The position numbers and the translations under genes are program-made. Below the pieces are notes generated by a model. The model saw only the letters and a list, made by a program, of their open reading frames with translations, searched no databases and was not told where the DNA came from. From the NCBI GenBank assembly GCA_013003335.1, contig JABDJT010000380.1, positions 1-26,646 of the forward strand: a stretch of DNA of 26,646 nucleotides, written 5' to 3'. The DNA comes from Verrucomicrobiales bacterium. Its GTDB lineage: Bacteria; Verrucomicrobiota; Verrucomicrobiia; Verrucomicrobiales; DEV007. This document shows positions 1 to 8,970 of this stretch, piece by piece. Positions within the stretch are counted from its first letter, which is position 1; each line of letters starts with the position of its first letter.

Positions 1-26
1 TGCCTGTGCCTGTGCCTGTGCCTGTG
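1..26. repeat. 6-bp tandem repeat (TGCCTG, four copies)
   Basis: Four perfect copies of TGCCTG plus two further bases sit at the window edge and probably continue beyond it. Read on the minus strand they encode the Gly-Thr run of the partial secreted protein. The period of six preserves the reading frame, so copy-number change would lengthen or shorten the tract without a frameshift. Confidence 0.8.
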
Positions 27-304
27 GAAAGGCCGGTTCCTGTTCCTGCTCCGAATCCAGATCCATTGGGAATCGTTCCTCCAAATACTTCTGCCTGTTT
101 TGCTGGGCTCAGTAGGGATAGCGTTCTTGCGAGACTTCGAGAATAATCCGCGTATTGATTGGCAGGCACGCCCGCGTCCGCTGCAATTCGGCTTGCCAGC
201 ATCGTGGCAGATGCCTCGGAATTTGTAATCTGTGCTTCGGCACGCTCGAATCCAATCCCAAGGAAGAGAGCAAGGCCAACCGCAACGCTGTTCAAAGTTT
301 TCAT
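1..304 (-). CDS. Secreted protein of unknown function, Gly/Thr repeat region, partial (5' end only)
   Basis: The complement is open without a stop from an ATG at 304-302 to the window edge, so about 101 N-terminal residues are visible. They start MKTLNSVAVGLALFLGIGF and continue ERAEAQ, a clear Sec signal peptide (Lys near the start, hydrophobic core, A-E-A cleavage region). A mixed, probably helical stretch of about 50 residues follows, then a Gly-rich part ending in alternating Gly-Thr encoded by the 6-bp tandem repeat at the window edge. I recognise no domain. The opposite strand can also be read as a Pro-Val tail ending in a stop at 144-146, but that reading has no signal peptide or start. 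The gene is divergent from the large operon and shares its upstream region with it. Export is well supported; function is unknown. Confidence 0.72.
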   Translation of the reverse strand, partial: MKTLNSVAVGLALFLGIGFERAEAQITNSEASATMLASRIAADAGVPANQYADYSRSLARTLSLLSPAKQAEVFGGTIPNGSGFGAGTGTGLSTGTGTGTG

Positions 305-395
305 TTCGTGTTTCGGCAAATAATAAAAACCATAAAAATCATAAATAAAGAAAAAATCACAACTATTTCTTATTTTTGGCGATTCTGTCCAAAAA
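305..395. promoter_or_regulatory. AT-rich divergent promoter region (candidate)
   Basis: This is a strongly A/T-rich stretch inside GC-rich DNA, directly upstream of the minus-strand gene. On the minus strand a TATGAT hexamer (complement of 338-343), 33 bp upstream of the ATG, resembles a -10 box. I could not find a well-spaced -35 partner, so the exact promoter is not established. It is the likely promoter area for the minus-strand gene and possibly for the plus-strand operon. Confidence 0.4.
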
Positions 396-409
396 CCGTT
401 CAGGAACGG
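396..409. promoter_or_regulatory. Perfect palindrome CCGTTC-AG-GAACGG, candidate operator
   Basis: Two perfect 6-bp arms are separated by 2 bp, next to the AT-rich promoter area in the divergent intergenic region. Size and symmetry suit a dimeric repressor site. No regulator gene is in the window, so the role is inferred from position alone. Confidence 0.35.
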
Positions 410-433
410 CTCAAAACTTGAATTCAGTCTCTC

Positions 434-533
434 AAAGGCGGGAATGGAGTCCCGATTTCTCAAAAATGAGCAGAATGGAGATCCCGCATCGTTCCCCGTT
501 TTGCAATCATTCGGCGGAATTTCTCCCGCCTTT
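434..533. repeat. Intergenic inverted repeat with internal direct repeat
   Basis: AAAGGCGGGA at 434-443 is the exact reverse complement of TCCCGCCTTT at 524-533. Between them, GAATGGAGTCCCG (442-454) nearly repeats as GAATGGAGATCCCG (473-486). The stretch looks non-coding: small open frames cross it, but none has protein-like composition. It may be a worn mobile or palindromic element or an RNA structure. The rest of 410-606 shows nothing else I can support. Confidence 0.35.
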
Positions 534-606
534 ACATCGATTTTACAAAAGCCTTACACTCGGCTGACAACGTTTTTCCGTCTCTGTGCCAATTTCCCCT
601 CAACTT

Positions 607-649
607 CGATCCAACAGGGTCTGTTCGATAAACCAACCCTGTTCATTCG
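607..649 (-). repeat. 43-bp palindromic element, copy 1 (reverse orientation)
   Basis: The arms are CGATCCAACAGGGT (607-620) and ACCCTGTTCATTCG (636-649), around a 15-nt centre. Read on the minus strand the centre is TGGTTTATCGAACAG, matching the other copies. It ends 29 nt before the ATG of the first giant gene and is followed by a T run. It is in the same codon phase as that gene, and the frame is open back to a GTG at 586. Confidence 0.9.
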
Positions 650-678
650 TTTTTCCTTATCGACCTGAATCCACCCCG

Positions 679-3600
679 ATGAAACGACCGCTGCTCCTGT
701 TTCTTCTCGCCTGTTTTACGTTCCACACCGCTGTCGGCCAGACCGATCCGGGACCCGAAACACCTGCCCCTGACGTTCCGGCTACACCGGATACTCCCAC
801 ACAGCCAGCCCCGGATACGGACCGGACCGAACCCGCCGTGGACGAACCCGAGCGCGAAATCGTCAACCGCGAACGCTCGATTTACGTTCCGTTTGAGGAT
901 CTGGAAGCCATTTTCGAGCAGGATGGACGCGGCGTTTTCCTGCCCTACCGCGAATTTCTCGATCTGTGGAACCAGATCAATTTGCAGGACAAAAAGAAGG
1001 ACGAAGAAAAACCGCCAACGGATGGCGTTTTGGCTTCGGCACAATACACGGCGGCAGTGGAGGGCGATGAGAACCAGGTGCTGGCGATCGATGCCGTGCT
1101 GACGGTGGAGAGTTTTAAAGAAAAGGGCTGGGCGGTGGTGCCTTTACTGAAAGCGGGAATGAACATCGCGGAAGCAGAAACAGGCGAGGCGACGCTGCAC
1201 CTCGGCAAAAACGGATACGAGCTGATTTTGCCGAATAAAGGCCAGTATGAAATCAAGCTGAAGCTCTACGCGAAGGTGAATAAAAGCAGTGGTCGGCACT
1301 CCGTCGGGATTAATTTGCCGAAGGCAGGCGTGTCAAAATTCGAAGCGATCGTGCCGGATACGGGCTGGGAATTCGACATCCAGCCGGGAGCCGCCTACAC
1401 GACGCAGGACGAGCCTGACGGAACCACAAAGCTTTCCTTTTTCTTCGGCGAGACGGAGCACTTTGACATCGGTTGGCAGAAGCAGGGCGAAGAAACGAAG
1501 CTGACGCCGCTCTTGTTCGTGGAAACGGATTTAACGGCCAAAGTCGTGCCGGGCGCGCTGCAAACCGACGCGGTTTTGAATTACCGGATCCTCCGCGCGG
1601 GCGTCGATTCGTTCGAGGTCACGGTACCCGGGGGGCAGGAGGTGCTCAGCGTGGCGGGCGAAAACATCAAGGAATGGGACGTGTCGGACATGGGCGACAG
1701 CCAGCGGTTGCTGGTCAGTCTGCATTCGTCGGCGAAGCAGAGTTACACCCTGCGGATCAGCCTCGAAGAGGCGCTTGATGCGCTGCCGACCGAATTCGAT
1801 GTGCCGCGGATCGCCGCGGAAAACGTGGTCCGCCAGCGCGGGACGGTTTCCGTGAAAAATTCCAATGAGCTGGAACTGGAAACCGTCGCGGACGAAGGCC
1901 TGACCCAGCAATCGATGGCCGGCGCTCCGGTCCAGGGGAACGTCAAAATCGCGCCGAACGCGAACGTTCAGCAAATGGTGATGCCTGCGGGTGATGGTTT
2001 GAACGCATACGGCCGCTTCCGATTCCTCACGATGCCCTTTACAATGACCCTTTCGGTGAAAAAAGCCGAGCCGGTCGTGGAGGTGGAAAGTTGGACGCGA
2101 TTCGTCGTTGAGCCGGACTCGGCAAATTTCATCGCGCGATTTGATTACAGCGTGAAACGCGTCGGGATTTTTGACACGCGAATCCAGATCCCCGCAGAAT
2201 TCGAAGGCGTCGAGGCGACCGGGCCGAACGTCGAGGATTTTTCGGAGGAAACAGTCGACGGAAATCGCTTCCTCAACGTGAAATTCAACAATCGCGCTCT
2301 CGGCAATTTTTCCGTGACGGTGACCGGTCGGATGATTCGTGAAAACGCGGCCGATGACGCCACGGTCCCGGTTTTCTCCCCGCAGGACGTCGAGCGGCAC
2401 GAAGGAAAAATCGGGATCCAGATTCACACCAGCCTCGATCCCTCGACAGAAGATGAAGGCGATTTGCGCCAGCAGGATGTGAATGTGCTGGGCGTCTCGA
2501 AAGCGAATAATGTCGGCGTGCCCGGCTCCGGCGCTTTGCAGATCGGTTTCCGCTATCGAGCCGAGGCAGCCCCGGCGGTGATCGGTTTTACCTTGAAAAA
2601 ACCGCAGGTGAACGGCGAAGTATTCACCCTCGTCGAGGTGAAAGAACAGCTCATTCGCTACCAGTGGACCATCAGTTACAACGTTCTTTATGCCGGCGTG
2701 GACACGTTCATCATCAGTGTCCCGGAATCGATCGCGGAAAATCTGCGACACGACGGGACGCTCATCAAAGAGGTCGACAAAAATTTCACGCCGCCCGCCG
2801 AAATGGAAAATCCACCCGAAGCCGGTGATGGCCGCGTGCTGTGGGGCATTATTTTGCGCGACAAGAAAATGGGCAGCTACCAGCTCAAGCTCACTCTCGA
2901 CGAACCGCTCGTGGCCGAGGCGGCAGACGATCCGGCCGATGCTCCGGACGGCCCCGACGCCAAAGACAGCCGGAATTTTGAAATCGGGTTGCCGGAGATC
3001 AAGCTCGAAGCCGTCGATACCGAGACCGGCCAGGTTGCGGTGGTGAAAGACGATAACCTCGAAATTCTCGACGCGCGGCCCGTCAGCCTCGAATCGATCG
3101 ATCCGAAGGAATTGCGCGGCGGACTCGCCCGCCCGGGGGTGTTTCTCAGCTACAAATACCGCCGCCATCCCATCGGCCTGACCCTCGACATCAGCCGAAA
3201 CGAATTTCTGCCCGTGCCGCAGGCCGTTGTGACCTACGCAAATTTGACCAGCGTCGTTAGCAGCGACGAAGCGATCACGACCGAAGTGATTTACTGGGTA
3301 AAAAACAACGCCAAGCAGTTTTTCAGCGTCAGTTTGCCGGAGAACGGAAAAATGGTCAGCGACATTTACGTCAATGGCCAGCCGCAGCAGCCGATGCGCC
3401 GCGCCGATGACGACGCTGTCCTGATCCGGCTTCCCGTCGAAAGCGGCCTGCAGGTTTTCCCTGTGCGTTTCGTGTATGAGGTCCCGAGCGACAGTCCCGG
3501 CGAAAAACTCGGCGCGATGGGCGGCATTGAAGTGAAACCCGCCGAGCTCACTGATGCGGAGGTGTTGCAAAGCCACCTCAAGCTGTATCTGCCGGAGGAC

Positions 3601-4269
3601 TACGTCTATCGCAGCTTCAAAAGCGCAATGCGATTGCCCGTCCGACATCGCGGCTGGAACCGTTTCCGGAATGCTTTCAGCTGGCTGATCCCGAGTCTCG
3701 GGCCGCAATTGCCGAACACCCATTCTGACGGCTGGGAACAGCCTCCGCAGCTGCCGCCGAATCAGCAAACCGGGTTCGACATCCGCATTCCGACCGAGGG
3801 CCGGCAGTTTGATCTGCACCGGCTGGATGCGCCCGATACCGTAAAAATCGGGTTCCGTTCCCAGTCCTTCGCGCTTTTCTGGGAAGCCCTGCTCGGCCTC
3901 GCCGCGCTGGTGATTGGCCTGCTGCTTCTCAACCGCGATCGCAAGCTGAAGCTGATTTATTTTGCCGCCGTTGGACTCGGTTCCCTGATTATAGCCGGTG
4001 CCGTCGCCCCGACTGCCGCGAGCATCTGGCAGGCCATTTACCTCGGCGTTTTCCTCGGCGCACTCGTTTGGATCGCTTACTCGATTTTAAAAGGAACGAA
4101 GCGGGGAGCCGAGTGGCTGAAAAAGAAAGGCGAGGCTCGCGCCGCGAAGCGAAAAGAACGCGAGGCGGAACTGAAAGAGGCCCGTGAAAAAGCCGCCGCC
4201 GAGGCGAAGAAAAATGCCGAAGAAGCGGCGAAGGAAGAGAAAAAGAAAGGCGACAGCGAGGAGAAGTGA
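679..4269 (+). CDS. Giant membrane-anchored envelope protein A, beta-rich repeats
   Basis: 1196 aa. The ATG at 679 is chosen because it begins a clear signal peptide (MKRPLLLFLLACF, cleavage near VGQ); an in-frame GTG at 586 would put the peptide inside the chain. A Pro/Asp-rich linker (about 22-60) follows, then an N-terminal module from about residue 68 containing GRGVFLPYREFLDLW. At least three internal repeats start near 298, 486 and 663; the first and third are clearly alike (YRILRAGVDSFEVTVP and YNVLYAGVDTFIISVP). A membrane-proximal module (about 868-985) is shared with the next two proteins. Three membrane helices lie near 1064-1084, 1091-1113 and 1119-1138, then a charged Lys/Glu/Ala tail, probably a cytoplasmic coiled coil. 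Lys/Arg positions suggest the bulk faces the periplasm. Such proteins occur in PVC bacteria by my recollection. Function is unknown. Confidence 0.85.
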   Translation: MKRPLLLFLLACFTFHTAVGQTDPGPETPAPDVPATPDTPTQPAPDTDRTEPAVDEPEREIVNRERSIYVPFEDLEAIFEQDGRGVFLPYREFLDLWNQINLQDKKKDEEKPPTDGVLASAQYTAAVEGDENQVLAIDAVLTVESFKEKGWAVVPLLKAGMNIAEAETGEATLHLGKNGYELILPNKGQYEIKLKLYAKVNKSSGRHSVGINLPKAGVSKFEAIVPDTGWEFDIQPGAAYTTQDEPDGTTKLSFFFGETEHFDIGWQKQGEETKLTPLLFVETDLTAKVVPGALQTDAVLNYRILRAGVDSFEVTVPGGQEVLSVAGENIKEWDVSDMGDSQRLLVSLHSSAKQSYTLRISLEEALDALPTEFDVPRIAAENVVRQRGTVSVKNSNELELETVADEGLTQQSMAGAPVQGNVKIAPNANVQQMVMPAGDGLNAYGRFRFLTMPFTMTLSVKKAEPVVEVESWTRFVVEPDSANFIARFDYSVKRVGIFDTRIQIPAEFEGVEATGPNVEDFSEETVDGNRFLNVKFNNRALGNFSVTVTGRMIRENAADDATVPVFSPQDVERHEGKIGIQIHTSLDPSTEDEGDLRQQDVNVLGVSKANNVGVPGSGALQIGFRYRAEAAPAVIGFTLKKPQVNGEVFTLVEVKEQLIRYQWTISYNVLYAGVDTFIISVPESIAENLRHDGTLIKEVDKNFTPPAEMENPPEAGDGRVLWGIILRDKKMGSYQLKLTLDEPLVAEAADDPADAPDGPDAKDSRNFEIGLPEIKLEAVDTETGQVAVVKDDNLEILDARPVSLESIDPKELRGGLARPGVFLSYKYRRHPIGLTLDISRNEFLPVPQAVVTYANLTSVVSSDEAITTEVIYWVKNNAKQFFSVSLPENGKMVSDIYVNGQPQQPMRRADDDAVLIRLPVESGLQVFPVRFVYEVPSDSPGEKLGAMGGIEVKPAELTDAEVLQSHLKLYLPEDYVYRSFKSAMRLPVRHRGWNRFRNAFSWLIPSLGPQLPNTHSDGWEQPPQLPPNQQTGFDIRIPTEGRQFDLHRLDAPDTVKIGFRSQSFALFWEALLGLAALVIGLLLLNRDRKLKLIYFAAVGLGSLIIAGAVAPTAASIWQAIYLGVFLGALVWIAYSILKGTKRGAEWLKKKGEARAAKRKEREAELKEAREKAAAEAKKNAEEAAKEEKKKGDSEEK
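4258..4263 (+). promoter_or_regulatory. Shine-Dalgarno GAGGAG deciding a TTG start
   Basis: GAGGAG lies inside the last codons of the preceding gene, six bases before a TTG at 4270 that directly follows that gene's TGA stop (4267-4269). This favours initiation at TTG 4270 over the ATG at 4294, which has no such motif upstream. Confidence 0.5.
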
Positions 4270-7200
4270 TTGTTGAAAATCGAACCGATTGAAATGAAAA
4301 ATCGATTTTCAGGAGTAAAACGAACCAACAGGGTTGGTTCATCGAACAGACCCTGTTCGTTCGTTTTTACCATCTCTCTCGCGCTTGGTGGAATCCTGCA
4401 GTGCGCCGAACCCACCGCCGCGCACCGCGAGCTTTGGGTGCCGACGGACCACCTGCAGTCAGTCCTCAAGAAAATGCCGCGTGCCGTCATGCTCACGCCG
4501 GAGCAATACGATGCCTTGCTGCGCGATGCCCAGCGGGCCATTCCGAATCCGGATGCGGAAGAAAAACCGGAGCCGCCGGTGAAAGCCGTCATTCGCGAGG
4601 CGGATTATTCGGGAACGATCACGACGGGCGGCGATGTGGTGACGATGGTGGCGGATTACGTGGTCGAGTCTTTCGCCGATGATTGGGCGGAGATCCCGCT
4701 ATCGCTGCCGCGAACGCGACTGGCCCACATTGAGGTTGATGAAAAATCAGCGCTTCGAGTCGTGCCGCCAGCCAAGGGAAAAAGTCCGCAGCCGATCCTG
4801 GTCGTCCAGGGAAAAGGCCGGCACACCGTGCGCGCCACGTTTCACCTGCCCGTGAAACGTTCGCCGACGGGAAATTCAATCGTGGTGGCGTCGCCGGGAA
4901 CGGCATCGGCCTCCTTGAAAATGACACTGCCGGACGGCGCAGAGTTGGATTCGGCGTTGCCTTTCACGACCGGTGAATCGGATCCGAATATCGCGAATTT
5001 CGTCCTTCCGGCGCAGGCCGGGCAATCATTCGAAATTCGCTGGACAGCGCGGAACGTTGCTGAAATTCCGGACGCGGCGATTTTTCAAACCTGCCAGTAT
5101 CTCTACTCGATCGATTCGACTCGGGTGCAGGCGGACCTCGGGTTTGTGCTGAATTCCAGCCTCACCAAGCTGCCGAACCGATACGAAATTGCGATGGATG
5201 AAAGCGTGCGCGTGCTGTCGGTGGAAGGCTCGGAATTGCTGCGCTGGACGCGGCTGGGCGGCGGAAATATCGAGGTGGTGCTCGTCGCGGGCGATCGCGA
5301 TGTGGCCGATTTGCGAATTCTCGCGGAGGCGGATGTGGCGATTCCCGAGGACGCAGAGGACGGAACCATCGCCCTGCCGATCGCCGATGTGCAGGGCATT
5401 CACCGGGCATCGGGCACGATGGCGCTGATCGGATCCGACGACGTCCGCGTGAAAAATATTACGACCGGGCCGCTCACCGCGCCCATCCCGGATGACATTG
5501 AGGGTGCGATCGCCAATCACCCGTTCTATGTCGCCGCGTTTGAGTTTCCTGTCGCGACCAGGGCCCCCGAGATCACGCTTTCGACCATCGGCGAGAAATT
5601 CAAAGCGCAGCTCGATACGCTCGTTGCGCTGGAACGCGAATCGACCCAATTCACCCGGACGCTCACGATTTTGCCGGACGAAGGTCGCACCTTTGAAATC
5701 GAGTTTTCCCTGCCGCTTGGCGAAGAGCTGCTCGATGTGAAAGGAGCCGGGGCCCGCAGCGATTTTTCGTGGACGCGGGCGGATGGCAACACGGTTCGGC
5801 TTTCCTGGAAAACGGGCCTTTCCAAAAATGCGGGCGACACGCTGACTGTTACGAGCAGACGCGATCCGGAAGGCTGGTTCGCGCTCGACGAATCAGCCAT
5901 GTCGCTGAGTTTTTCCTCGGCCAGCATTGCCGGGGTGGAAGCGTTGTCCGGTTACGTCGCTGTGCAATTTGATGAATCATTTCGCGTCGAAACCGTGACC
6001 GCCGAGGGGCTCGATTCCCGAGACGGCCGCACCACGCCGGTGACGGGGACGCTCGCCTGGTTCCGGCTTTCGGACTACAACCTCGAGCTGAACGTGAGCC
6101 GACGCGCCACCGAAATCGAAGCAGCCCACACCGCTTACGCGTTGCCACTCTCGTCCTCATTGGAAATCGAAGGCCAGTTTGATTTGGACATTCGCTACAC
6201 GCCGATCGGCGAGATTGTGATCGAATTTCCGCCCGCTGTTTCCGAGCAGGTCCGGTTCGATTCGCCGCTGATCGCAGAAAAAAATGTCGATGCCGACACC
6301 GGCGCTTGGACCCTGGTTTTTCACGATGAACTGATCGGCGGGCAGACCATTCGCTACCGGATGAGTTTGCCGTTCGAGGTCGAGGAAGTGGCCGAAGACA
6401 GCGAGCAAAAACGATTCGAGATCGCTCTGCCCGTCGCGAAAGTCCCCGCAGCGAAACGCCTGCGCGGCGACTGGGTGATCGAGGCAAATACCGACACCGA
6501 ACTGAATTTTGAAGCGAACGGACTCGATGCGGTCGATTCCCTCCGCGTTCCAATCATCCACGGTTACCGGCCCCGGCACCGGGTGATCGCCGCCTATCGC
6601 TATCGCGGCGACGCGTGGTCGCTCAAGCTTGCCGGCACCCGTCACGCTCACGAAGAGCTTGTCTCCACCGTGATCGATTGGCTGCGGATTGACACCGTCG
6701 TTTCGACCGACGGCCAGGATCGCCATCAGGCTGCGATGAGCCTTCGCACCACTGGCGAGCAGTTCCTCGAAATCGGTCTTCCGAAAGACGCCGTGTTGTG
6801 GACGCTGACCGTCGACGGCGCCGCTGTAAAACCCGTCCGCGCCCAGCCCGGCACCCTGCGCGTTCAGCTTCCCGCCCATGAAAATTCCGGTGCGCGTCCG
6901 GTTTCGCTGAAGCTGATTTACCAAACTCCGGGCCGAAAATGGCGCGGCGCCGGCCGTGAAAAATTGCAGCCGATCCGCGTGGCCGATCGCATTCCGGTGA
7001 TGCGGACTCAGTGGCTGCTGCATTTGCCCGAGGGTTACGATTACCAAAAATTCGAGACCAACCTGCGCGAGGAATTCGAGGTGGTCGACCGGACGCTGCT
7101 GGGGCATGCCGGAGACAAAACCGGGGAATTTTTAAGCAGGCTGGAGCCGCCGCGGATCCTGATGGCTGTCACCGACTCCGCCGCTTCGATGGAACAGGCG

Positions 7201-8970
7201 GAATTTGAAGGGCAAATGGCTGCGGACGAAGTGACCAAGAATGCTCCGGAAATGCCGGTTGCGCCGAATGCAGCTCCACCGCAGGCCTTGGCTGGCCGGC
7301 CCACTATGCCGAATAAACCCGATCCCCTGGAGGTTCCGCCTTCGGATGCGCAGCTTTTTGGAGCCAACCGTGAGACAGCAAAAGGTGGAAAGGCGGATCA
7401 GCCGAATTTGGAAGGTTTGGTCACCCGGAAATATCGTGTTCCACCCGGTTTCATGTTAAATGGCGGCGATGGTGGAGGGGGAGGCGGAGCGGGCGGGGCA
7501 CCGCCGGCGGATCCATTTGCTGACCCCGCACCGGGAGCAGTTGCCGGTGGTTTGCAGTCCCGGAAGACTGCCCGGCAAATCCTCGAAGAAAACGCAGGAA
7601 TTCATTTCGGAACGAACGGCGGAGCAGCCTTTAACGCTGAAACAGGGGAACTGATTGTCCGAACCACGCCGGACCAGGCCGAGCGGCTTGATCAATTTAC
7701 GCAATCGCTTTCCGTGGCCGGTCCAGGACCGGGGGAAAGTGCGGGTAAGGAAAATCCTTCCGGAGAAATGCAGGGGCCGATGCAGACTGCCCAGATCGGC
7801 AACACGACAGCCGACTATTTTGGCGAACGGGTAATCGATCAGGTAAACCCCAACTGGCGGGACGTGCCGGTTCTTGGAGATCTGCCGGTGATCGGAAACC
7901 TGTTCCAGAAAGACGAGCAAGTCGCTCAGGCAAACGGCGATGCCCTGAAAAATATCACAATCGACGAATTGAACCTCGAAGGCAAAACTGTGCGGGAAGC
8001 GCTTGATTTGATCCGCGAAAAAACGCTGGCGGAAGGCGCTACTGTTTCGGGTGGCGGAACTCATCCGTCGGTCGTTTCCCGCAGCAAACTCGTAAAATTC
8101 AAATACCGCGAACCGGAGAGCGGTGTCGATCCAACGGAGAAAAACAAGCTCGATCTCAAGCTGTCAAACGTGACGGTTTCGGAAGCTCTTGATGAAATCG
8201 CGAAAGCCACAGGAACCCACTACCGTGTCACGGCGAGCGGCGTGGTGATCGCTCCGAAAGAAATCCCGGTCGAGCCGATGCAGACGATTTTCATCGAGTT
8301 GCCGGAATCGGAATTCCAAACCAGTGATGGCAATGGAGGGATTCTCCCGATCCATGCGCGGAACGTTTTGCAGAAAGCCGGGATTGAATTTCCGCCCGGG
8401 TCGAGCGCGGCATACAACCGCACCTCGGGCCGGCTTGCTGTTCGCAACACCCGCGAAAATCTCGAAGCCATCGCCAGCTTGTACGGCGCTTTTCTGGATC
8501 CGGCCGCCCGCCAGGCCCGTGCGCAGGAACGGGCGGAAATTTTCGAGCGACAATTTCTTGGCGGAGCAGCCAATTTGAGAGGATTCGATTTCCGGGACAT
8601 CGGCCGGTTGCCGATCGATTTTGCACTGCCGGAAAGTGGGCGGAGCTATTCGTTCAGCGGGTTGTACGCCCCGGCGGAAATCAGTTTCCGTTTCGTGAAC
8701 TGGGAACGCCAGATTCGCTTCGCCTGGATCTGGATTCTGGCCGGCGGCCTGGCCTTCTGGTTCGGCGCATTTCGGAAATGGGGTCGCCCGGTGTTTTACG
8801 GCCTGATCGGCGTGATTGTTTTGACGTTTGTTCCGTTGGTCATTTCCGAAAGCCTGCTGGCCTTCTGCAACGCACTTCTGATCGGTTGGCTGGTCGCAGC
8901 GGCGATATGGATTGCCTGGAAATGGGCCGGAATGGTCAGCGGAAATGGAAAGGAGGCGTCGGCGGTATGA
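4270..8970 (+). CDS. Giant membrane-anchored envelope protein B with secretin-like signature and STN-like modules
   Basis: 1566 aa from TTG 4270 (a GAGGAG lies six bases upstream; ATG 4294 is the alternative). The N-terminus is a signal peptide whose residues 18-31 are encoded by palindromic element 2; the hydrophobic core runs through FVFTISLALGG. The N-terminal module, beta repeats (one from about 278) and membrane-proximal module (from about 820, then WLLHLPEGYDYQKF near 915) match protein A. Unique here are a Gly run (1065-1076), two related modules at about 1101-1147 and 1358-1409 (AGIHFGTNGGAAFN and AGIEFPPGSSAAYN), the secretin-type signature VPVLGDLPVIGNLF at 1199-1212, and an STN-like region (about 1231-1331). 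Three membrane helices lie near 1484-1501, 1507-1525 and 1530-1551. It is not a full secretin, since the barrel region is absent. The gene overlaps the next one by four bases (ATGA). Confidence 0.82.
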   Translation: MLKIEPIEMKNRFSGVKRTNRVGSSNRPCSFVFTISLALGGILQCAEPTAAHRELWVPTDHLQSVLKKMPRAVMLTPEQYDALLRDAQRAIPNPDAEEKPEPPVKAVIREADYSGTITTGGDVVTMVADYVVESFADDWAEIPLSLPRTRLAHIEVDEKSALRVVPPAKGKSPQPILVVQGKGRHTVRATFHLPVKRSPTGNSIVVASPGTASASLKMTLPDGAELDSALPFTTGESDPNIANFVLPAQAGQSFEIRWTARNVAEIPDAAIFQTCQYLYSIDSTRVQADLGFVLNSSLTKLPNRYEIAMDESVRVLSVEGSELLRWTRLGGGNIEVVLVAGDRDVADLRILAEADVAIPEDAEDGTIALPIADVQGIHRASGTMALIGSDDVRVKNITTGPLTAPIPDDIEGAIANHPFYVAAFEFPVATRAPEITLSTIGEKFKAQLDTLVALERESTQFTRTLTILPDEGRTFEIEFSLPLGEELLDVKGAGARSDFSWTRADGNTVRLSWKTGLSKNAGDTLTVTSRRDPEGWFALDESAMSLSFSSASIAGVEALSGYVAVQFDESFRVETVTAEGLDSRDGRTTPVTGTLAWFRLSDYNLELNVSRRATEIEAAHTAYALPLSSSLEIEGQFDLDIRYTPIGEIVIEFPPAVSEQVRFDSPLIAEKNVDADTGAWTLVFHDELIGGQTIRYRMSLPFEVEEVAEDSEQKRFEIALPVAKVPAAKRLRGDWVIEANTDTELNFEANGLDAVDSLRVPIIHGYRPRHRVIAAYRYRGDAWSLKLAGTRHAHEELVSTVIDWLRIDTVVSTDGQDRHQAAMSLRTTGEQFLEIGLPKDAVLWTLTVDGAAVKPVRAQPGTLRVQLPAHENSGARPVSLKLIYQTPGRKWRGAGREKLQPIRVADRIPVMRTQWLLHLPEGYDYQKFETNLREEFEVVDRTLLGHAGDKTGEFLSRLEPPRILMAVTDSAASMEQAEFEGQMAADEVTKNAPEMPVAPNAAPPQALAGRPTMPNKPDPLEVPPSDAQLFGANRETAKGGKADQPNLEGLVTRKYRVPPGFMLNGGDGGGGGGAGGAPPADPFADPAPGAVAGGLQSRKTARQILEENAGIHFGTNGGAAFNAETGELIVRTTPDQAERLDQFTQSLSVAGPGPGESAGKENPSGEMQGPMQTAQIGNTTADYFGERVIDQVNPNWRDVPVLGDLPVIGNLFQKDEQVAQANGDALKNITIDELNLEGKTVREALDLIREKTLAEGATVSGGGTHPSVVSRSKLVKFKYREPESGVDPTEKNKLDLKLSNVTVSEALDEIAKATGTHYRVTASGVVIAPKEIPVEPMQTIFIELPESEFQTSDGNGGILPIHARNVLQKAGIEFPPGSSAAYNRTSGRLAVRNTRENLEAIASLYGAFLDPAARQARAQERAEIFERQFLGGAANLRGFDFRDIGRLPIDFALPESGRSYSFSGLYAPAEISFRFVNWERQIRFAWIWILAGGLAFWFGAFRKWGRPVFYGLIGVIVLTFVPLVISESLLAFCNALLIGWLVAAAIWIAWKWAGMVSGNGKEASAV
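4321..4363 (+). repeat. 43-bp palindromic element, copy 2, inside a signal-peptide coding region
   Basis: The arms are CGAACCAACAGGGT (4321-4334) and ACCCTGTTCGTTCG (4350-4363), with one mismatch. The 15-nt centre contains GTTC-ATC-GAAC, a perfect inner stem. A-rich bases precede it and TTTTT follows. It lies in frame in gene B and is read as RTNRVGSSNRPCSF. Confidence 0.93.
8949..8956 (+). promoter_or_regulatory. Shine-Dalgarno AAAGGAGG for giant protein C
   Basis: This strong ribosome-binding sequence lies ten bases before the ATG at 8967, within the last codons of gene B. It supports the start at 8967 and hence translation through the palindromic element at 8994-9036. A GTG at 9037, just past the element, would give a signal peptide without basic residues. 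Confidence 0.6.

Noticed and set aside
586..678. GTG start at 586 for protein A, which would place element 1 in the protein
   Set aside because: ATG 679 begins a textbook signal peptide; starting at 586 would bury it 31 residues inside. The open frame is noted as a finding instead.
1531..3819. 762-codon open frame on the minus strand
   Set aside because: It lies wholly antisense to giant gene A, is rich in Arg/His/Phe as expected for a complement of GC-rich coding DNA, and has no signal or domain.
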